Counted from the first letter of the stretch, positions 23,805-36,202 are shown. The stretch: 64,000 bases of DNA from Angiostrongylus vasorum (GCA_018806985.1 JADANN010000364.1:2170001-2234000), one strand, 5' to 3'. Numbers and translations are program-made. Notes: generated from the sequence alone by a model not told the origin.

Positions 23805-24655
23805 GTAGTTGAATCCATTTCGTGCCTTCGGTTGGAAGTATACTGTTGGATTCTCTACAAGTATACCTCATATTATTTGTCGATGCTGAAATAAGTTTTC
23901 GACAGCGGACTGCTTAGGTGATTCCTTATCCTTAGGTGGTCCTTAGGTGATTTTTTTGATAAGCTTATACGAGCTTCGTAAATAATCGTCATTCGGCAAA
24001 CGTTTCGACGTCTTTATCTTCATCTGGAGCAACTCTCGTATGCGATCAGTACTTGAATCCTTAGTGGCTTCGGCTGGAAATATAACTGTTGCCTACTCTA
24101 CAAGTATGCTTCATATTGCTTGTATCTTCTACTCTTTCACACTTGAGTCTCTTCTCCTACACCAATGTTCCATGCATTCCGCCTAAGCTGGTGTTATTTT
24201 GGCAGTAAATTCGCCTACATAGCACATATAACCATAACAATGCTATGATATTTGCAAAACTCCGGACCGCAGTGGTCTACGGTAAGGATCAAACACGCTG
24301 TGACCTTTTCCGGAGGATAACGCGTTCACCATCACACCATGCGAGTCCTTCGTTTAGCCTTACTCTCAGTCTTTCAGTCAGTCTTTCGATCAGAAAATGA
24401 GTAAGCACTAAAATAAAAGGTGACGATGTTGTGATATCCTAGATAGTTGACGTCTGGCATAGACCACTATGGAGACATTTAAGGCCGATGCTGAAATAAC
24501 TTCTGGACCAAGGATTTCTTTGGTGATTCCTTATAATTAGATGGTCCTTAGGTGATTCTTTGATAAGCTTACACGAGGTGCGTAAATACTCCTTGTTCGG
24601 CTAACGTTTCCACGTATTCGACTTTATCTGGAGAATCGCTCCAATGAGGTTAAAG
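23805..24655. repeat. Duplicated pLTR-like repeat blocks upstream of COPB1
   Basis: Two block types each occur twice. One has ttgaatcc...ttcggttggaa/ttcggctggaa and ctctacaagtatrc (about 23810-23881 and 24053-24123). The other has cgatgctgaaataa, tggtccttaggtgat, tgataagcttayacgag and ctttatcttcatctgg-like cores (about 23881-24041 and 24486-24650). The second type reads on the minus strand as a degraded hammerhead/pLTR segment ending gaaacgtttgccga / gaaacgttagccga. The last copy ends about 95 bp before the COPB1 start codon. Confidence 0.7.
24236..24350. repeat. Foldback MITE family D, half copy 3
   Basis: Contains atgctatgatatttgcaaaactccggaccgcag-type sequence and cttttccggaggataacgcg, the left half of D. 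It is placed between the two duplicated blocks upstream of COPB1. Confidence 0.75.
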
Positions 24656-24744
24656 GAAAATCTGATTTGAAATCTACTTCATTTGTGGAATATTCTATTC
24701 TATGAGTGAAGAAAGTTCAGGTTGAAGCAAACTTGTCAACTTCT

Positions 24745-26923
24745 ATGAGTTCGGGAGAGTTGCCGTGCTACACCCTCATTCATGTACCCAACGATGCCGA
24801 TCTTCCCAATGAAGCGCAGTTGAAAGAAAAGTTCGAAAAAAGGTAAAGTGCATATTTTGTTTGGCTTATGCTGTTATGTTACAACAGTCGATGTTAGAAA
24901 GCCCTCCCAACGCATTACCGCTTCATTGTGGCTAGGAGGTGTTCTGGGTGTCGGGCTGCGATATACAGAGGGGGTGATTCATCCCCCAGCAGAGTCCTCA
25001 AAGCTGAGAAGGAGTCTTGCTTTTTCCATCAGGAAGCCCAGCTAAGAGTAAAACAATACCAACCACCGTCCTGGTATCAAACAGTCGCATGGTGGGAAAT
25101 CTCGTGCTGATCCATAAGGGAGGCGACTGCCTCTTGTGGTGACGACCTGAGGCAGACTCGGGTGTGGCTGACCTCGGGGCACCAGGAAACCACGATGGCT
25201 AAACCAGCAAAACTCGGAAACAATAGAAATTGTGCTGGGGCCTGCACAACCAGTGAAGACGGGTCATTCAAGTATCCAAATAAGGTATAAGGTATTTATT
25301 TCCTTTCAGCACCAGTTTTTTTTTGATTTTTGACTTTAATTTTTTTTAACTAATTTAATTAAGGAAGTGATAAGGAGAAGACTGAGGCGCTGAGGAAGCT
25401 GATTTACATGATACAAAGTGGAGAAAAAGTTGGTCAAGGAATGCTGATGTATGTTATAAGGTTTCTACTACCGTCAAGTGATCACACGCTTAAAAAGACT
25501 CTACTGATCTTTTGGGAGGTTGTTCCAAAGACAAATGCTCACGGGAAACTTCTCCAAGAAATGATTTTGGTGTGTGATGCGTACAGGAAAGATCTACAAC
25601 ATCCAAATGAGTTCGTGCGTGGCTCAACGCTAAGGTATGATCTTTCCACATCTTTAATCTAGAATTTTAGAGGTAGAAAATCTTTTAATGCACACATGCG
25701 AAAACCGTGCCATTTATACGCCGAAAACGCCGGAAAACGCCCTAGAAATCGCCCACAAGGCTACAAAACGCGAAAAAAAACGCAGAAACAACGTAGCCTG
25801 AGGCTGAGGCTCACTAACGAAAAGGAAGTGCACGGGTGAGCAGAAGCTTCTTGAGCAATGCGCACCACTTTTACAGGAGAAATCTGTTTTGAAAAAAGCG
25901 ATTACATGGAAGAGATAAAGAAAACAAGAGGTGGTATTATCCTAAACGAGTCTCTGTTAAACATTTGGAAAGCCAACAGTTGTCTAGTTGCTATTTGATT
26001 CTTCTTCTTATTTATAGGTTTCTTTGTAAATTGAAAGAACCGGAACTTCTTGAGCCTTTGATGCCGTCAATAATTGGTTGCCTAGAGCACCGTCACTCAT
26101 ACGTGCGAAGGAATGCAGTATGTGCTATCTTCACCATCTACCGTAAGCAGTGCTTCCTTATTTCCTCTCTCTTTCCTTTTTTTCCAATGATTATTGAGAT
26201 AAATTTTTAATTGGACACCTAGGTAATTTCGAATTTCTTATTCCTGACGCTCCGGAACTTGTGTCGAACTTTTTGGCAGGGGAACAGGACTCGTCTTGTA
26301 AACGCAACGCATTTATGATGCTGTTACATGTTGATCAAGCACGGGCTCTGGACTACCTCTCTGGTAAGCCATTACTTCCTCATAATTTGCAGAAATGTTC
26401 AGCTTCATGGTTTTTTTTGCCATTGCAGATAGCCATTGATACTTCCAGAACTTTTTCATGGGAAACAATTATACCCACGGTGCATGTTCTACACGTATAT
26501 GAATGTCAGGGTTACTGTTTGGAAGTGATCCAAGACCACTTCTCTTACACTTTCCCTATATTTTCCTCTCACTTGCTTCTAAGCCATTGTTTGAATCGAC
26601 GCGCTGTATATAATCCGCCTTCATGCAAAGATCCACATACGTCTGATAAAGTTGAAGTAATTCCTGTCCAGGAAGGCAAGTAGTATGTTCCCCTTATCCA
26701 CTTAAGTCTCAGGTTAAGTGAATGCTCGCTTTTGGTCTGCTTACACTGTGCGCCACCTGGGAATACGCTATATAGCATCGCTGACTCGAAATTCTTCACT
26801 TGAGGGGGTTATTTTTTGGATAGAGTTCTCTATAAGATGCTTTCAAATTGCTTGTTTCTTTGAATTGTAGTACATCAGATGGTTGTGTTATGCACATGTA
26901 CGTGTATTATCTATGTATACATG

Positions 26924-26967
<44 letters not shown>

Positions 26968-29900
26968 TTACGTATGTGTACAACGTATGGCGTGTGTAGC
27001 GCAGTGGTCGGAGACGCCTTGCAGTACACATAGGGATCGATCCCCGCGTCCAGGGCCCAGCAAGCCTTCCATCGCTCCGGCGTCGGAAAATTCGTGCCAC
27101 ACTTGTCTGAGAAGATAACAGCACTGGCTCGTTGCATCGGTTTGCCACCGCGAGTCATTGTAAAGGCCAGATATGCATTCAGTCACGCCGAGAGCTTTAT
27201 CCTTTTTATCCTTAAATTTGTGGATGCATGCACGCATATGCACATGTGTACACATGTAACATGTGTATACATGCGCATATTTCCATGTACAATTATAGAC
27301 ATATAATTGAAGATGCTATTGAAGGAAATACTATTGTATTTTTTAACAAACAGGAGGTGTTATTTTATTTCTTTATTTATGTACAAGCTGTCGTTTCGGC
27401 GGATTTCGCCTTCCTCAGAGCCTGGAAAGATCAAGTTGACAGCAATCCATTCGGCAAAACACCTCCATAACCAAACAGAGAAAACGCTGAACCAAGATTT
27501 CAATCACATTGAACAAAGCTTTGCATAATCACCGCTTTCTATGAGGCTTCCACTGAGTATGTCGCGTGGAGACCAACCGCACAGACTTCACATGGAATCG
27601 TAATCGACATTAATCGACATTAATCGACATTACGATTCCATGTGAACTGTGCGGTTGGTCTCCACATGAAATATTTAGTGGGAGATTCATAGAAAGCCGC
27701 TCTGAAGGCGAAATTAGCCGAAACGTCAGCTTTTCGTAAATAAATAAAATAACACCTCGTGTTTGCTAAACCGAAGTAAAAAAGAATTATTCAATCAATG
27801 CCGAAGTTAATAGAAAGTCGGACGTGGGAGTTACTACTGTATGTTTCCAGGTTGTATCAACCAGGTCGCCCAGTTTGGTGATATATTACAACTGATTATC
27901 GTAGAGCTGATATACAAGGTTCGTCTGTTTTTGAATGTAATAGCTTTGCTATTCACTTTTTCAACGTTTTTTTCTTTCAAGTTCTTAAGTTCGCTCGGAG
28001 GTATTGTTTAGGTTTGTCATGCTAATCCAACTGAAAGGTCGCGTTTTATCCGATGTGTGTATAACCTTCTTCAATCATCTTCCGCCGCAGTAAGGTCGTC
28101 CATACCATCTGTTTCTCTGATTTTATAAATTTATTCTTGTTTTTTTATTCATGTTTCTTCGACATCATTGGTATACATGACCATCATTTGTGGATAAGCT
28201 TCAGATATGAGGCGGCTGGAACCCTTGTAACGCTTTCTGCAGCTCCGGTTGCCATAAAAGCTGCGGCTTCCGCTTACATTGATCTCATTGTGAAGGAAAG
28301 CGATAACAATGTTAAGGTAAAGTCAAAAACCAAAGTATGTTTAGCGTATTCGCGACGACAGGCTCATTTATCGTTCATTTTCTTCCTAATTATTCATTTT
28401 GCCACATTCTTTTTGTTATCTTTTTGTTTTCAATAGACGGGTCAATCAGAGTTTTTATTTTAAGAATTATGTAGGGAGGACCTAAACTATTTATTTTTTA
28501 TTTTTTTATATGACCCGTCTTCACGGCGGTTCCCAGCCCTTCCCACATTCGATTTGTTTCCTCGCATCCATTGTCCACGAAGGTCTTCCAACTTTTACGT
28601 GTGGGTTCGGTTGCTTCTTGACGATTTTCATTTCATCTTGAATGTCGTAGAATGCTGGTCGAGCAATTCTCCCTGGAGTCCTGAGATAACTGGGCTGGAG
28701 CGCTCCCAATTGGATTGCAGAGTGATTTTTTCCCGGACAAATCCGGTACCAATTTCCCGACCCTGGAGGGATGAGTGGCTTGGTTGGCCCGGAGCGAAAT
28801 CGAACCAGCACCATGTTCGTGATGACGGACATCACTACCACTTTGCTATCCGCCCCATGACCTAAGCTCTGCGCTTATTAATTTAAAACAGCTTGTTTGC
28901 GTCGACATATACCTTTTTGGATATTCACAGCTCTTATTTCCACAACCTTCCACTGGTGTTGGAAACATCGGGCTCAAGGCAATATATTTTGCGGCCTGAA
29001 TTGACATCTCTTACTTCCTTCATGCAGTTTATCTTTTGCAATCCTCAAGCTTTATCACCTACACTTTTTAGTCTGTCCTTTTATTTTACTACATGGCCCA
29101 GCATCACTATATACGGATACCAACATTTCTTGCTTTCTTTCTTCAATTCATTTCCCTGTATTCACCTTCAGCAAAGGTTTTCATGCTTTTTGGGTGTGGG
29201 TTTGGCTGCTACTTGAGGATTTTTTTCGTTTTCATCATGGATGTCGTTGAATGCTCGTCGATTCGGCTCTCCCTGAAATCCTGTGATAGCTAGGGGCATT
29301 ACCACGTTACCACATAGACTCGAGGGGGTATACGTGTTCTAAACAAGTTAGGTACAGAAATTCCTGAGTCTAAAAAAGGATGCTTGTTGTGCGCATGACG
29401 GAGTCGAACCAGTGCCTGAGTAGGGGGTTTCGTATGATAAACGGCGCCACTATCACTGCTCTACAAACTCCCTACACTTTTTACAAAAGATTTAGAGCCT
29501 TCAGAATATGTTTTCTTTAATCGCTCATTGTAGATTTTATTGAGATAATCTAGAAAAATTTTTTTCTTTATTAGCTCTGTCTATTGCTGACCGTCTTTGT
29601 ACATTCTCTCCATTGCGCGTACAACTAAACCACCCTGTTCAACCTCATGGCCACTAGACAACGTAGGAAGCCTGATAATTCGGAGAAAAATCGTGGACAC
29701 TTGAGTCTTGAAGTCACTTTTTGGCTAATCCGAGAAAAATAGAAAAAACACCAGTTCACAGATTCAACAAATGGAATGATTTTGTTTGTCTATGTCATCC
29801 GTCACAGGTTTCTTTGTCTGCTTAGTGGAAATACGTCTAAGGCTTTCCAGCTCTGTTTCATTACTACTTTCGTTTCTACTACTACGTTACTACCTCGTTA

Positions 29901-30690
29901 CTACGTTACTTGAACAGAATATGAACTAAAAATTTGAAAGATCTCATATGAAGGCAAAGAGCATTTCTTTGCCCATATCTGTCTGTGTCTTTCACGATGA
30001 GATCATTAGCACTAGCCACAAATATTCCATAAAAGTATGTTGGATTTGTGACTTCAAACGGAGCTTTAGTAACACATGATTGACTGTTCCCAACGGTCAA
30101 CTTTTCATGATTCATCTCACAGTTCTTAGGCGGTTATGAACGGTGAAATACCAATAATATGAATAAGAAAAAAGCAGTTAGAGAAAAGTGGATGATAACA
30201 GCTTGTTAAGAAAGGGGTGTCTAAATTATTGTTAGAGTGGATGTTCTGCTATATTGTTTAAATGAACTATAGGGTGAGGATCTAGTCCTTCTTGAATTTT
30301 TTACTAAGCAACACTCGCGCACTTATTCAGGTCCTGTCTATTGAAGCTATTTAATTTACTTTTCCTATCAATTGCTGTAATGAATGGTTGTAAATTTTTG
30401 TGGCACGGTGTGAGTGGGTACAAGAGAATTTTAAAATCAGGCAGTGTTTGGGGACCGTTATTGTCATATGGCGTGATTCTTTCTCGCTCTTGCTCATGGT
30501 CTTCATCTTCCTTCGTCGTCTTCATATTCTTTATCGAAACGGGGAATAAGTGATTTCATCGGTTTGTTGAGCAGCTGACCAAAAATAACCTTCACATTGT
30601 GTCCCACCGACGTCATTCAATTCCGTAAAGTTTAGTTTTTCACAATAGTTGCTTTCGAGTCGTTTTAAAATTCACAGTATTGAATCTGTG

Positions 30691-30726
<36 letters not shown>

Positions 30727-33700
30727 TGTATTATATGTATATGTATACATATACATGTACTGTATGTATATGTCTTTATCACGAGCTATACTAGGTGTCT
30801 TTTATGAAATGGGCGACTAAATCTAATTGAATGGTGGACGAATTTTCGTCGCAAAAAATTGCAAAGAAGTGTATATAAGAAGTAAAAAATCTAAAAAAAA
30901 CAAATGCAGGGACGTGTATATATAGTTATAAATGGAACTGTTAAAAAAAGATGTATGGTTACTTATCGAAGGGCATCGGAATTACAAAAAATTCCTAGTA
31001 CACATAGATCGTTGAGTGAAAGAGAAAGTATTTGTTCATTTAGAGGGGCCAACGGACAGAGCAATCCACATTTGATTTTTACCGGGTACGGCGAAAAAAT
31101 GACGCGTTGACACGGATGTGTTTATTTAGAAAGCAGTGCAATCCAATCTTTTAACTCTATACTTCTCAAAGCTTTAACTTCAGTTAATTGTTCTTGACCG
31201 CCTGATGGAGCTCCGTCAAACGCCGTCTTACGAGAAGGTTTTGCAAGAATTGGTGATGGACATTCTTAGAGTTGGTCAATTTTCGATGGGTTTTTTTGTT
31301 TGTCTCAGGCTTTTTGTCCTCGTTATCCGTATTTCATTCATTCTGTTAGTGTCAGTTTAGGTATTGTCCTGTCCTGGTCTTGATGTGCGACAGAAAACTC
31401 TTAGCCTTTGCTTAGATCTCGTCTCAAGTAGAAATGTTGAGGATATGGTCATGTTTTTGAAAAAGGAAATTGCAAAGTCTACAACTGAGCCTGCTGAAGA
31501 AGCTGGGAAGTATCGCCAGGCACTAGTTAAGACTCTTCACTCTGCAACAATCAAATTTCCCGATGTTGCGGCATCCATTGTCCCTGTTCTTATGGAGTTC
31601 CTTTCTGATGAAAATGAGACGGCCGCTCAGTACGTTTTGCTCTTTGTTCGAGAGGCTGTCCATAAGCTGCCACATTTGAAGGAGACGATTCTTCACTCAC
31701 TAGAGGCTAGTATTACAGAGTGGTATTTTAGTTGGCTTGTAGTGTAATGAACATGGTTTTCATTACAGAAATCACGGATATTGGATTATTTAGCACCCTT
31801 TTATTTTTATGAACTTGGGTTTTTATCTCTTTCTTTTTATGCGCTTTTTTATGTTATTTATGAATGGTTTTGTATGTGCATTAGAAAACCCATCATTTCA
31901 ATTCTAATGTCTTGTCAGCTGTATCACTGTAGCCTCGTTAATTAGCGAATAGCTCCCGCTAGACCAGTGAAATCTCTAGTACCCTTCGTTTGAGAGTAAC
32001 AAAGAGTACAACATTTGCTATAACGCCCTCCGTTTTCATCGTTGTTGACCACTAGGTAACCATGTATCCGCGAGCTCTCCGATAGCATAGTCTCATATGT
32101 ATACGGGCTTCCTGGTGTAGCGTCTAACCGCCTCACATTTTGAGTCCCGCTATTGAGGCAGAAACCCACCGCTACACATTTCACTTTGAAAATCTCGCAG
32201 TCATGACAATGCAATACACCAGTGGATGCAACAGTCCTCTATAGATCATATTTGGATATTGTTGTGGCTAGAAACATTTCATCTTCTTTATAACGCTTCT
32301 ATTCAGGAGGGTCTTTTATCCATCCGTAAACCGAAAGTCTTTATGGCAGCATTGTGGATACTTGGAACTTACTGTGAAACCGATGCTGCTTTGTTAGCTG
32401 TGTTACGTCTCATAAAGTCTTCTCTTGGAGAACTGCCTATTGTTGATAGCGAAATGCGTCTTTTGGAAGGTGATGAACCTTCTCATGAAGAAAACTCTGA
32501 GAAAAAGGTGTGTTTTCCCGTTTTTCTTTTCCTAGTTAACTGTTGCTGCTGAAGGTCATTAAAGTCCGCTTTTTTTAGCCTTCAACTAAACAGCTTGTAA
32601 CAGCTGATGGCACTTATGCAACTCAGTCGGCGTTTTCCGTGGCTACAAAAACACTTAATCGTGAAAGACCCTCACTGAGGCAATTCCTTCTTGATGGAGA
32701 TTTCTTTCTTGGAGCTTCCTTGGCTACCGTGCTTAACAAACTTGTCGACCAGTTCTCAAAAAACAATGCGGGTACTCTGTTTTTTACTTACTATCTCCAA
32801 TTTATAGGGCGCATGTAACGCAATGATCGGGGGTGCCCTGAGATACACATGAGATCGATCCCCGCTCCCAAGAATCACCAACCCTTCCATCTATCCGGAT
32901 ACTGCAAACTGGTACCACACTTGTTTGAGAGGATAGCAGCACTATCTAGATGCATCGCTAGGCCATCGCAATTCATTGTAAAGACCAGATACGCATTCAG
33001 TCACCTCTAACGATGCTTAATGAAGTCGAATGCAAGGCGCATTCCTTAGGGATTGATCAATGCCGAGAGCTTTATCCTTTATCCCTTATTATCTCCCATT
33101 TATGCCTATTTGTTTTAGTCAGAAATTTTGTTTAGAAAGTCCACAGAGATCAAATCGTTTTCGCGCTGAATGTATGTTTATTCTGGCTTCCATTATCAAC
33201 TTAGGAAAAAGTGGTCTTGCAAAGCAGAATATTACTGAAGATGACCTTGATAGGATGGGAACAGTAATTAAGCTTCTCGCGCAAGGATGTTCCAAACTTG
33301 ATGATGTGTTCATTGAGAAGTGCAAGGACAGTTTGGAGCTAATGTTGAATAGTTGTCAACAAGACAAGACAGATGAGATTTCTACTAGAAAGAAGAACAT
33401 TATTGAGGTGGACAAGACAATCATCTTCACGCAATTAAGTGCTCGAGCCGATGCAGGCATTGGTGAGAATCTTTTTGATCTGTCCCTTTCCCAAGCCCTT
33501 GGCACTGCACCGAAAACACAGAAGTTCGATTTCTCCAGGTAAATTGATGAGACACGTATCCTTATTTTGTATATCATCAGTGTTTTTGATTTCTTCACTT
33601 CCTTTTTCATTTTCATAGCTCTTGAAATAGAATTTTTATTTCAGCTCCAAACTCGGCAAAGTTATTCAGTTGGCAGGTTTTTCTGATCCGATATATGCGG

Positions 33701-35237
33701 AAGCGTATGTGAACGTTAACCAATATGATATTGGTATTACTTCCTCTATTACCATCTTTTTAATGTTAACTTTTTATTTGCTGCCTATTACAACTTTTCA
33801 GGGTATTATGTTTGATACAACCATAGTGATGCTGAGATATTTGCAAAACTCCGGACCGCAGGTATCTGCGGTGGAGAACGAACGCTCTGTTACCCTTTCC
33901 GGGGGCTAACGCATTTTTCACCACACCTGCGGGTCCTTCGTTTGGCCTGTCTCTCGACTAGTTTTCAATCGACCAGTGCCACCCGTCAACGGGATTGATC
34001 TAGGGAGCCCAAATCCTAGACGGTTCTTCCCCACCGCAGACACTTGCGGTCCAGAGTTTAGCAAATATTCTCAGCATCATTGTGATTATCTTTTTTACTC
34101 GAAATTTCGTCAACATATTATTTTTTTTGCATTTTTCTGTGGCTTTCAGATCAAGATTCTGTTACAGTTCTCGATGTGCTTGTCGTAAATCAGACAGCTG
34201 ATACGCTTCAGAACGTTTCGCTAGAGTTATCAACCGTTGGAGATCTTAAACTTGTTGACAAACCCACTCCTATAACTTTAGCTCCATCTGACTTCACTAA
34301 TATAAAGGTACGCTCCAGAAAAACTTCTGCAAATCATGTCGTATTTTAAAGGGTAAATTATAACGAAGATGGCAGTGCTTTTTAAATAAACAGTGAACGT
34401 AGAAATAAGTTGGGATATTAGTGTAATTACGTCAAAAGCATCTGCATTTAAGGATATATTAGTAGTTAAATTGTTCCAGGCTACCGTTAAAGTCGCTTCC
34501 ACTGAAAATGGTGTAATATTTTCGACTATTTCTTATGATGTTCGCGGGTCCACATCTGATAGAAATTGTGTATATCTTCAGGATATCAAGATTGATATCA
34601 TGGTTAGATCTATGTTCTCTCCCATGTTCATTCGTTTTTGTAAAGTACAAGATGTGACACAAACAATCATTTAAGGATTATATTGTGCCAGGGAATGTTA
34701 CTGACGCCGAGTTCAGACAAATGTGGTTCGATTTTGAATGGGAAAATAAGGTGACTGTCAACACACCTATTACCGATTTGCGCGAATTTTTGCAGTATCT
34801 TTCATCGGTTACGAATATGAAAATTCTAACTGGAGATGCTGCGATAGGTTCTTTTTTTTTTCTTTCTTTGAGCAGTAAGTTCTAGTAGTTCTGAGCTGTC
34901 TTTAATAATTATGTCAAATTCGGCTCCAGAAGGCAATTGTGGATTTCTGGCTGCTAATCTATGTGCTCATTCGATATTTGGAGAGGATGCTTTGGCGAAC
35001 GTATCAATAGAAAAAGCATCTCCACTCGATGAGGGCTCACCAATCATTGGACATATACGAATTCGTGCTAAAAGTCAGGGTATGGCACTGACTTTAGGCG
35101 ACAAGGTTCGTTCCGAGATATTCATTGTGCTTTGAGTTTGCAGTATGGATAGGAAAAGTGCATGAGAAGTTTTTATAGCTGTTGTATTTTTATAGATCAA
35201 TATAGCACAACGGGATCGAAGGGCTGTGGCTGTATAA
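24745..35237 (+). CDS. copb-1: Coatomer subunit beta (beta-COP)
   Basis: Beta-COP is a core subunit of the COPI vesicle coat for Golgi-to-ER and intra-Golgi transport (family knowledge). Exons: 24745-24842, 25368-25634, 26018-26142, 26223-26363, 27851-27918, 28012-28094, 28205-28316, 31184-31270, 31361-31705, 32307-32507, 32579-32771, 33136-33538, 33645-33733, 34168-34307, 34480-34602, 34676-34847, 34933-35105, 35196-35237. All phases join. The product is 953 residues, the same length as human COPB1. The N-terminal HEAT-like trunk includes [31 protein letters not shown] and LVSSRNVE. The C-terminal appendage includes [33 protein letters not shown] and [14 protein letters not shown]. One intron (31706-32306) appears to use a GC donor. 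The acceptors at 33136 and 34168 were chosen by alignment. Introns carry SINEs, a MITE and a foldback. Confidence 0.96.
24898..25285 (+). repeat. Dispersed repeat B, copy 4, in COPB1 intron 1
   Basis: Complete copy from cctcccaacgcattaccgc to gacgggtcattcaagtatcc, in gene orientation. It makes up most of the 525-bp first intron. Confidence 0.85.
26930..26965. repeat. (TA)n microsatellite in COPB1 intron 4
   Basis: About 18 uninterrupted TA units immediately upstream of a SINE A copy. Confidence 0.95.
26988..27215 (+). repeat. tRNA-derived SINE family A, copy 6, in COPB1 intron 4
   Basis: Starts ggcgtgtgtagcgcagtggtcgg, has ggatcgatcccc at the B-box position, then gccaccgcgagtcattgtaaag. The tail is shortened (cacgccgagagctttatcc). 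Followed by a CATGTG-rich palindromic tract. Confidence 0.85.
27353..27764. mobile_element. Nested foldback element with hammerhead-like ends, in COPB1 intron 4
   Basis: The outer arms are inverted copies of aggtgttattttattt plus about 45 further bases (27353-27421 versus 27703-27764), each containing a GAAAC-type ribozyme-like core. Inside is a near-perfect inverted repeat of about 38 bp (gtggagaccaaccgcacag to acgattccatgtgaa) flanking three 10-bp units of taatcgacat at 27601-27630. No coding capacity. Confidence 0.85.
27393..27418 (-). ncRNA. Hammerhead-ribozyme-like core at left end of foldback
   Basis: Minus strand: CTGAGGA, stem GGC...GCC with a gaaatcc loop, GAAAC followed by GACAGC, with gctgtc available 5' of the core as a possible stem III partner. 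The partner at the right end (27703-27730) lacks part of CTGANGA and looks dead. Confidence 0.5.
28508..28860 (-). repeat. tRNA-derived SINE family C, copy 5, in COPB1 intron 7
   Basis: The minus strand reads gcggatagcaaagtggtag (A box), gctggttcgatttcgctcc (B box), the body, and a tgggaaccgccgtgaagacg tail then an A/T-rich end. The two overlapping ~100-residue frames here come from the repeat. Confidence 0.85.
29160..29478 (-). repeat. tRNA-derived SINE family C, copy 6, in COPB1 intron 7
   Basis: The promoter end on the minus strand is well preserved: gagcagtgatagtggcgcc and actggttcgactccgtcatg (a consensus-quality B box). The body near 29190-29290 has tttggctgctacttgagg and gaatgctcgtcgattcggc. 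It lies about 300 bp downstream of another C copy in the same orientation. Confidence 0.75.
29480..31180. other. Rest of COPB1 intron 7
   Basis: No gene seen. Contains a (TA)n tract at about 30692-30723 followed by an imperfect tatgtatacatatacatg palindromic run. The remainder is AT-rich unique-looking sequence. Confidence 0.5.
32808..33090 (+). repeat. tRNA-derived SINE family A, copy 7, in COPB1 intron 11
   Basis: gggcgcatgtaacgcaatgatcgg start, gagatcgatcccc B-box region, and a full tail to gattgatcaatgccgagagctttatcc. It nearly fills the intron, ending about 45 bp before the exon 12 acceptor. Confidence 0.85.
33828..34085. repeat. Foldback MITE family D, full copy 4, in COPB1 intron 13
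   Basis: Starts gctgagatatttgcaaaactc and ends as the inverted partner gagtttagcaaatattctcagc, with internal cggtatctgcggtggagaac / ccccaccgcagacacttgcgg pairs. About 250 bp, no coding capacity. Confidence 0.88.
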
Positions 35238-35393
35238 GTTATTGTCCAGTTGTCTCAGAATGTATTTATTGTCGTATTCTTAGAATTTCTAAACAGTTTA
35301 ATGAAAATTACGGCCAGATGTGATATTTAATTGTTCTGTATTTATGCAGTGCACCATCATTTTTGCTTCATCCGTATAAAAATCGCTGATGTG

Positions 35394-35399
35394 AATAAA
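35394..35399 (+). promoter_or_regulatory. Probable COPB1 poly(A) signal
   Basis: AATAAA about 157 bp downstream of the COPB1 stop codon, the first canonical signal in the 3' flank. Confidence 0.6.
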
Positions 35400-35477
35400 A
35401 TATGCCTTCCTTGAGTTGTAGAAAACATCGTGTAATTACACTTTTTAAGATTTGCACAACTCATATAGATGGTAGAG

Positions 35478-35745
35478 AGTGGATGCAGTACAGCAGTTAA
35501 AGATGCTCTACTATGCACTTGGTCGCTGGGTTCAACAACGCGTGCAAGCTTCACCAGGCTTCTTGTACTTCTGGGGTTGGCAATTTGTTACAGAAGCTGT
35601 CTGTGAAGATAAATGCATCTGTAGGCCACCGCTAAGCCACTATATGAGTCGAACATACCTTTATTAACTTTTGCGGTGCTTTATTAGATCGAATAGTGGA
35701 TACTTAGGGGAACAGATTAACGCCGACCGCTTCATACTTAATTCT
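35478..35745 (+). repeat. tRNA-derived SINE family A, copy 8 (degraded)
   Basis: Recognisable through acttggtcgctgggttcaac near the B box, ttctggggttggcaatttg, atctgtaggccaccgctaag and a tail with gattaacgccgaccgcttc. Confidence 0.6.
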
Positions 35746-35934
35746 TCTATCGTCTCTACACGGGAGTGAATGTGTCCACATGATATCATTAGCCTCTAGA
35801 ATGGTGGAACCGATACGATTTGTTGGTTGGTGACAATTTTTTTCCCATTATCAGAAATCTTTGTTATAACATGTTGGTGACAACTGTCTGTCTTTGTAAG
35901 TCTCGGCATAAGGAGGAAGAACTGGTCAGTAGAT

Positions 35935-36202
35935 AAAAAAAAAGGATAAAGGTCTCGGCGTTAATCAGTCTCTGCGGGATGGGCCTTGCATTCGACTTTA
36001 TTTAACATCGTTAAAAAGACTAGATGCATATCTGGCCTTTGCGGTGACTCGCCCGATGTATCGAGTCAGTGCTGCTTTACTCCCACACAAGTTTGGTACC
36101 AATTTGCCACCCCAGGGAGATGGAAGGCTTAGTGAGCCTGGGACATGGGGTTGATCCCATGTGTATTGCAGGGCGCTTCTAATCACTGCGCTAAACGCCC
36201 TT
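35935..36202 (-). repeat. tRNA-derived SINE family A, copy 9
   Basis: The reversed family order is clear on the plus strand: aaaggataaaggtctcggcg, cattcgactttatttaac, gcggtgactcgcccgatg, caagtttggtaccaatttgcc, and gcgctaaacgccc at the promoter end. Confidence 0.85.

Noticed and set aside
27601..27630. CRISPR-like short repeat array
   Set aside because: Three adjoining 10-bp units without spacers at the tip of a hairpin. The host is a eukaryote.
28521..28865. Overlapping ~105-codon frames on both strands
   Set aside because: Both are contained in SINE C copy 5. The same frames recur in C copy 8 at 44308-44648.
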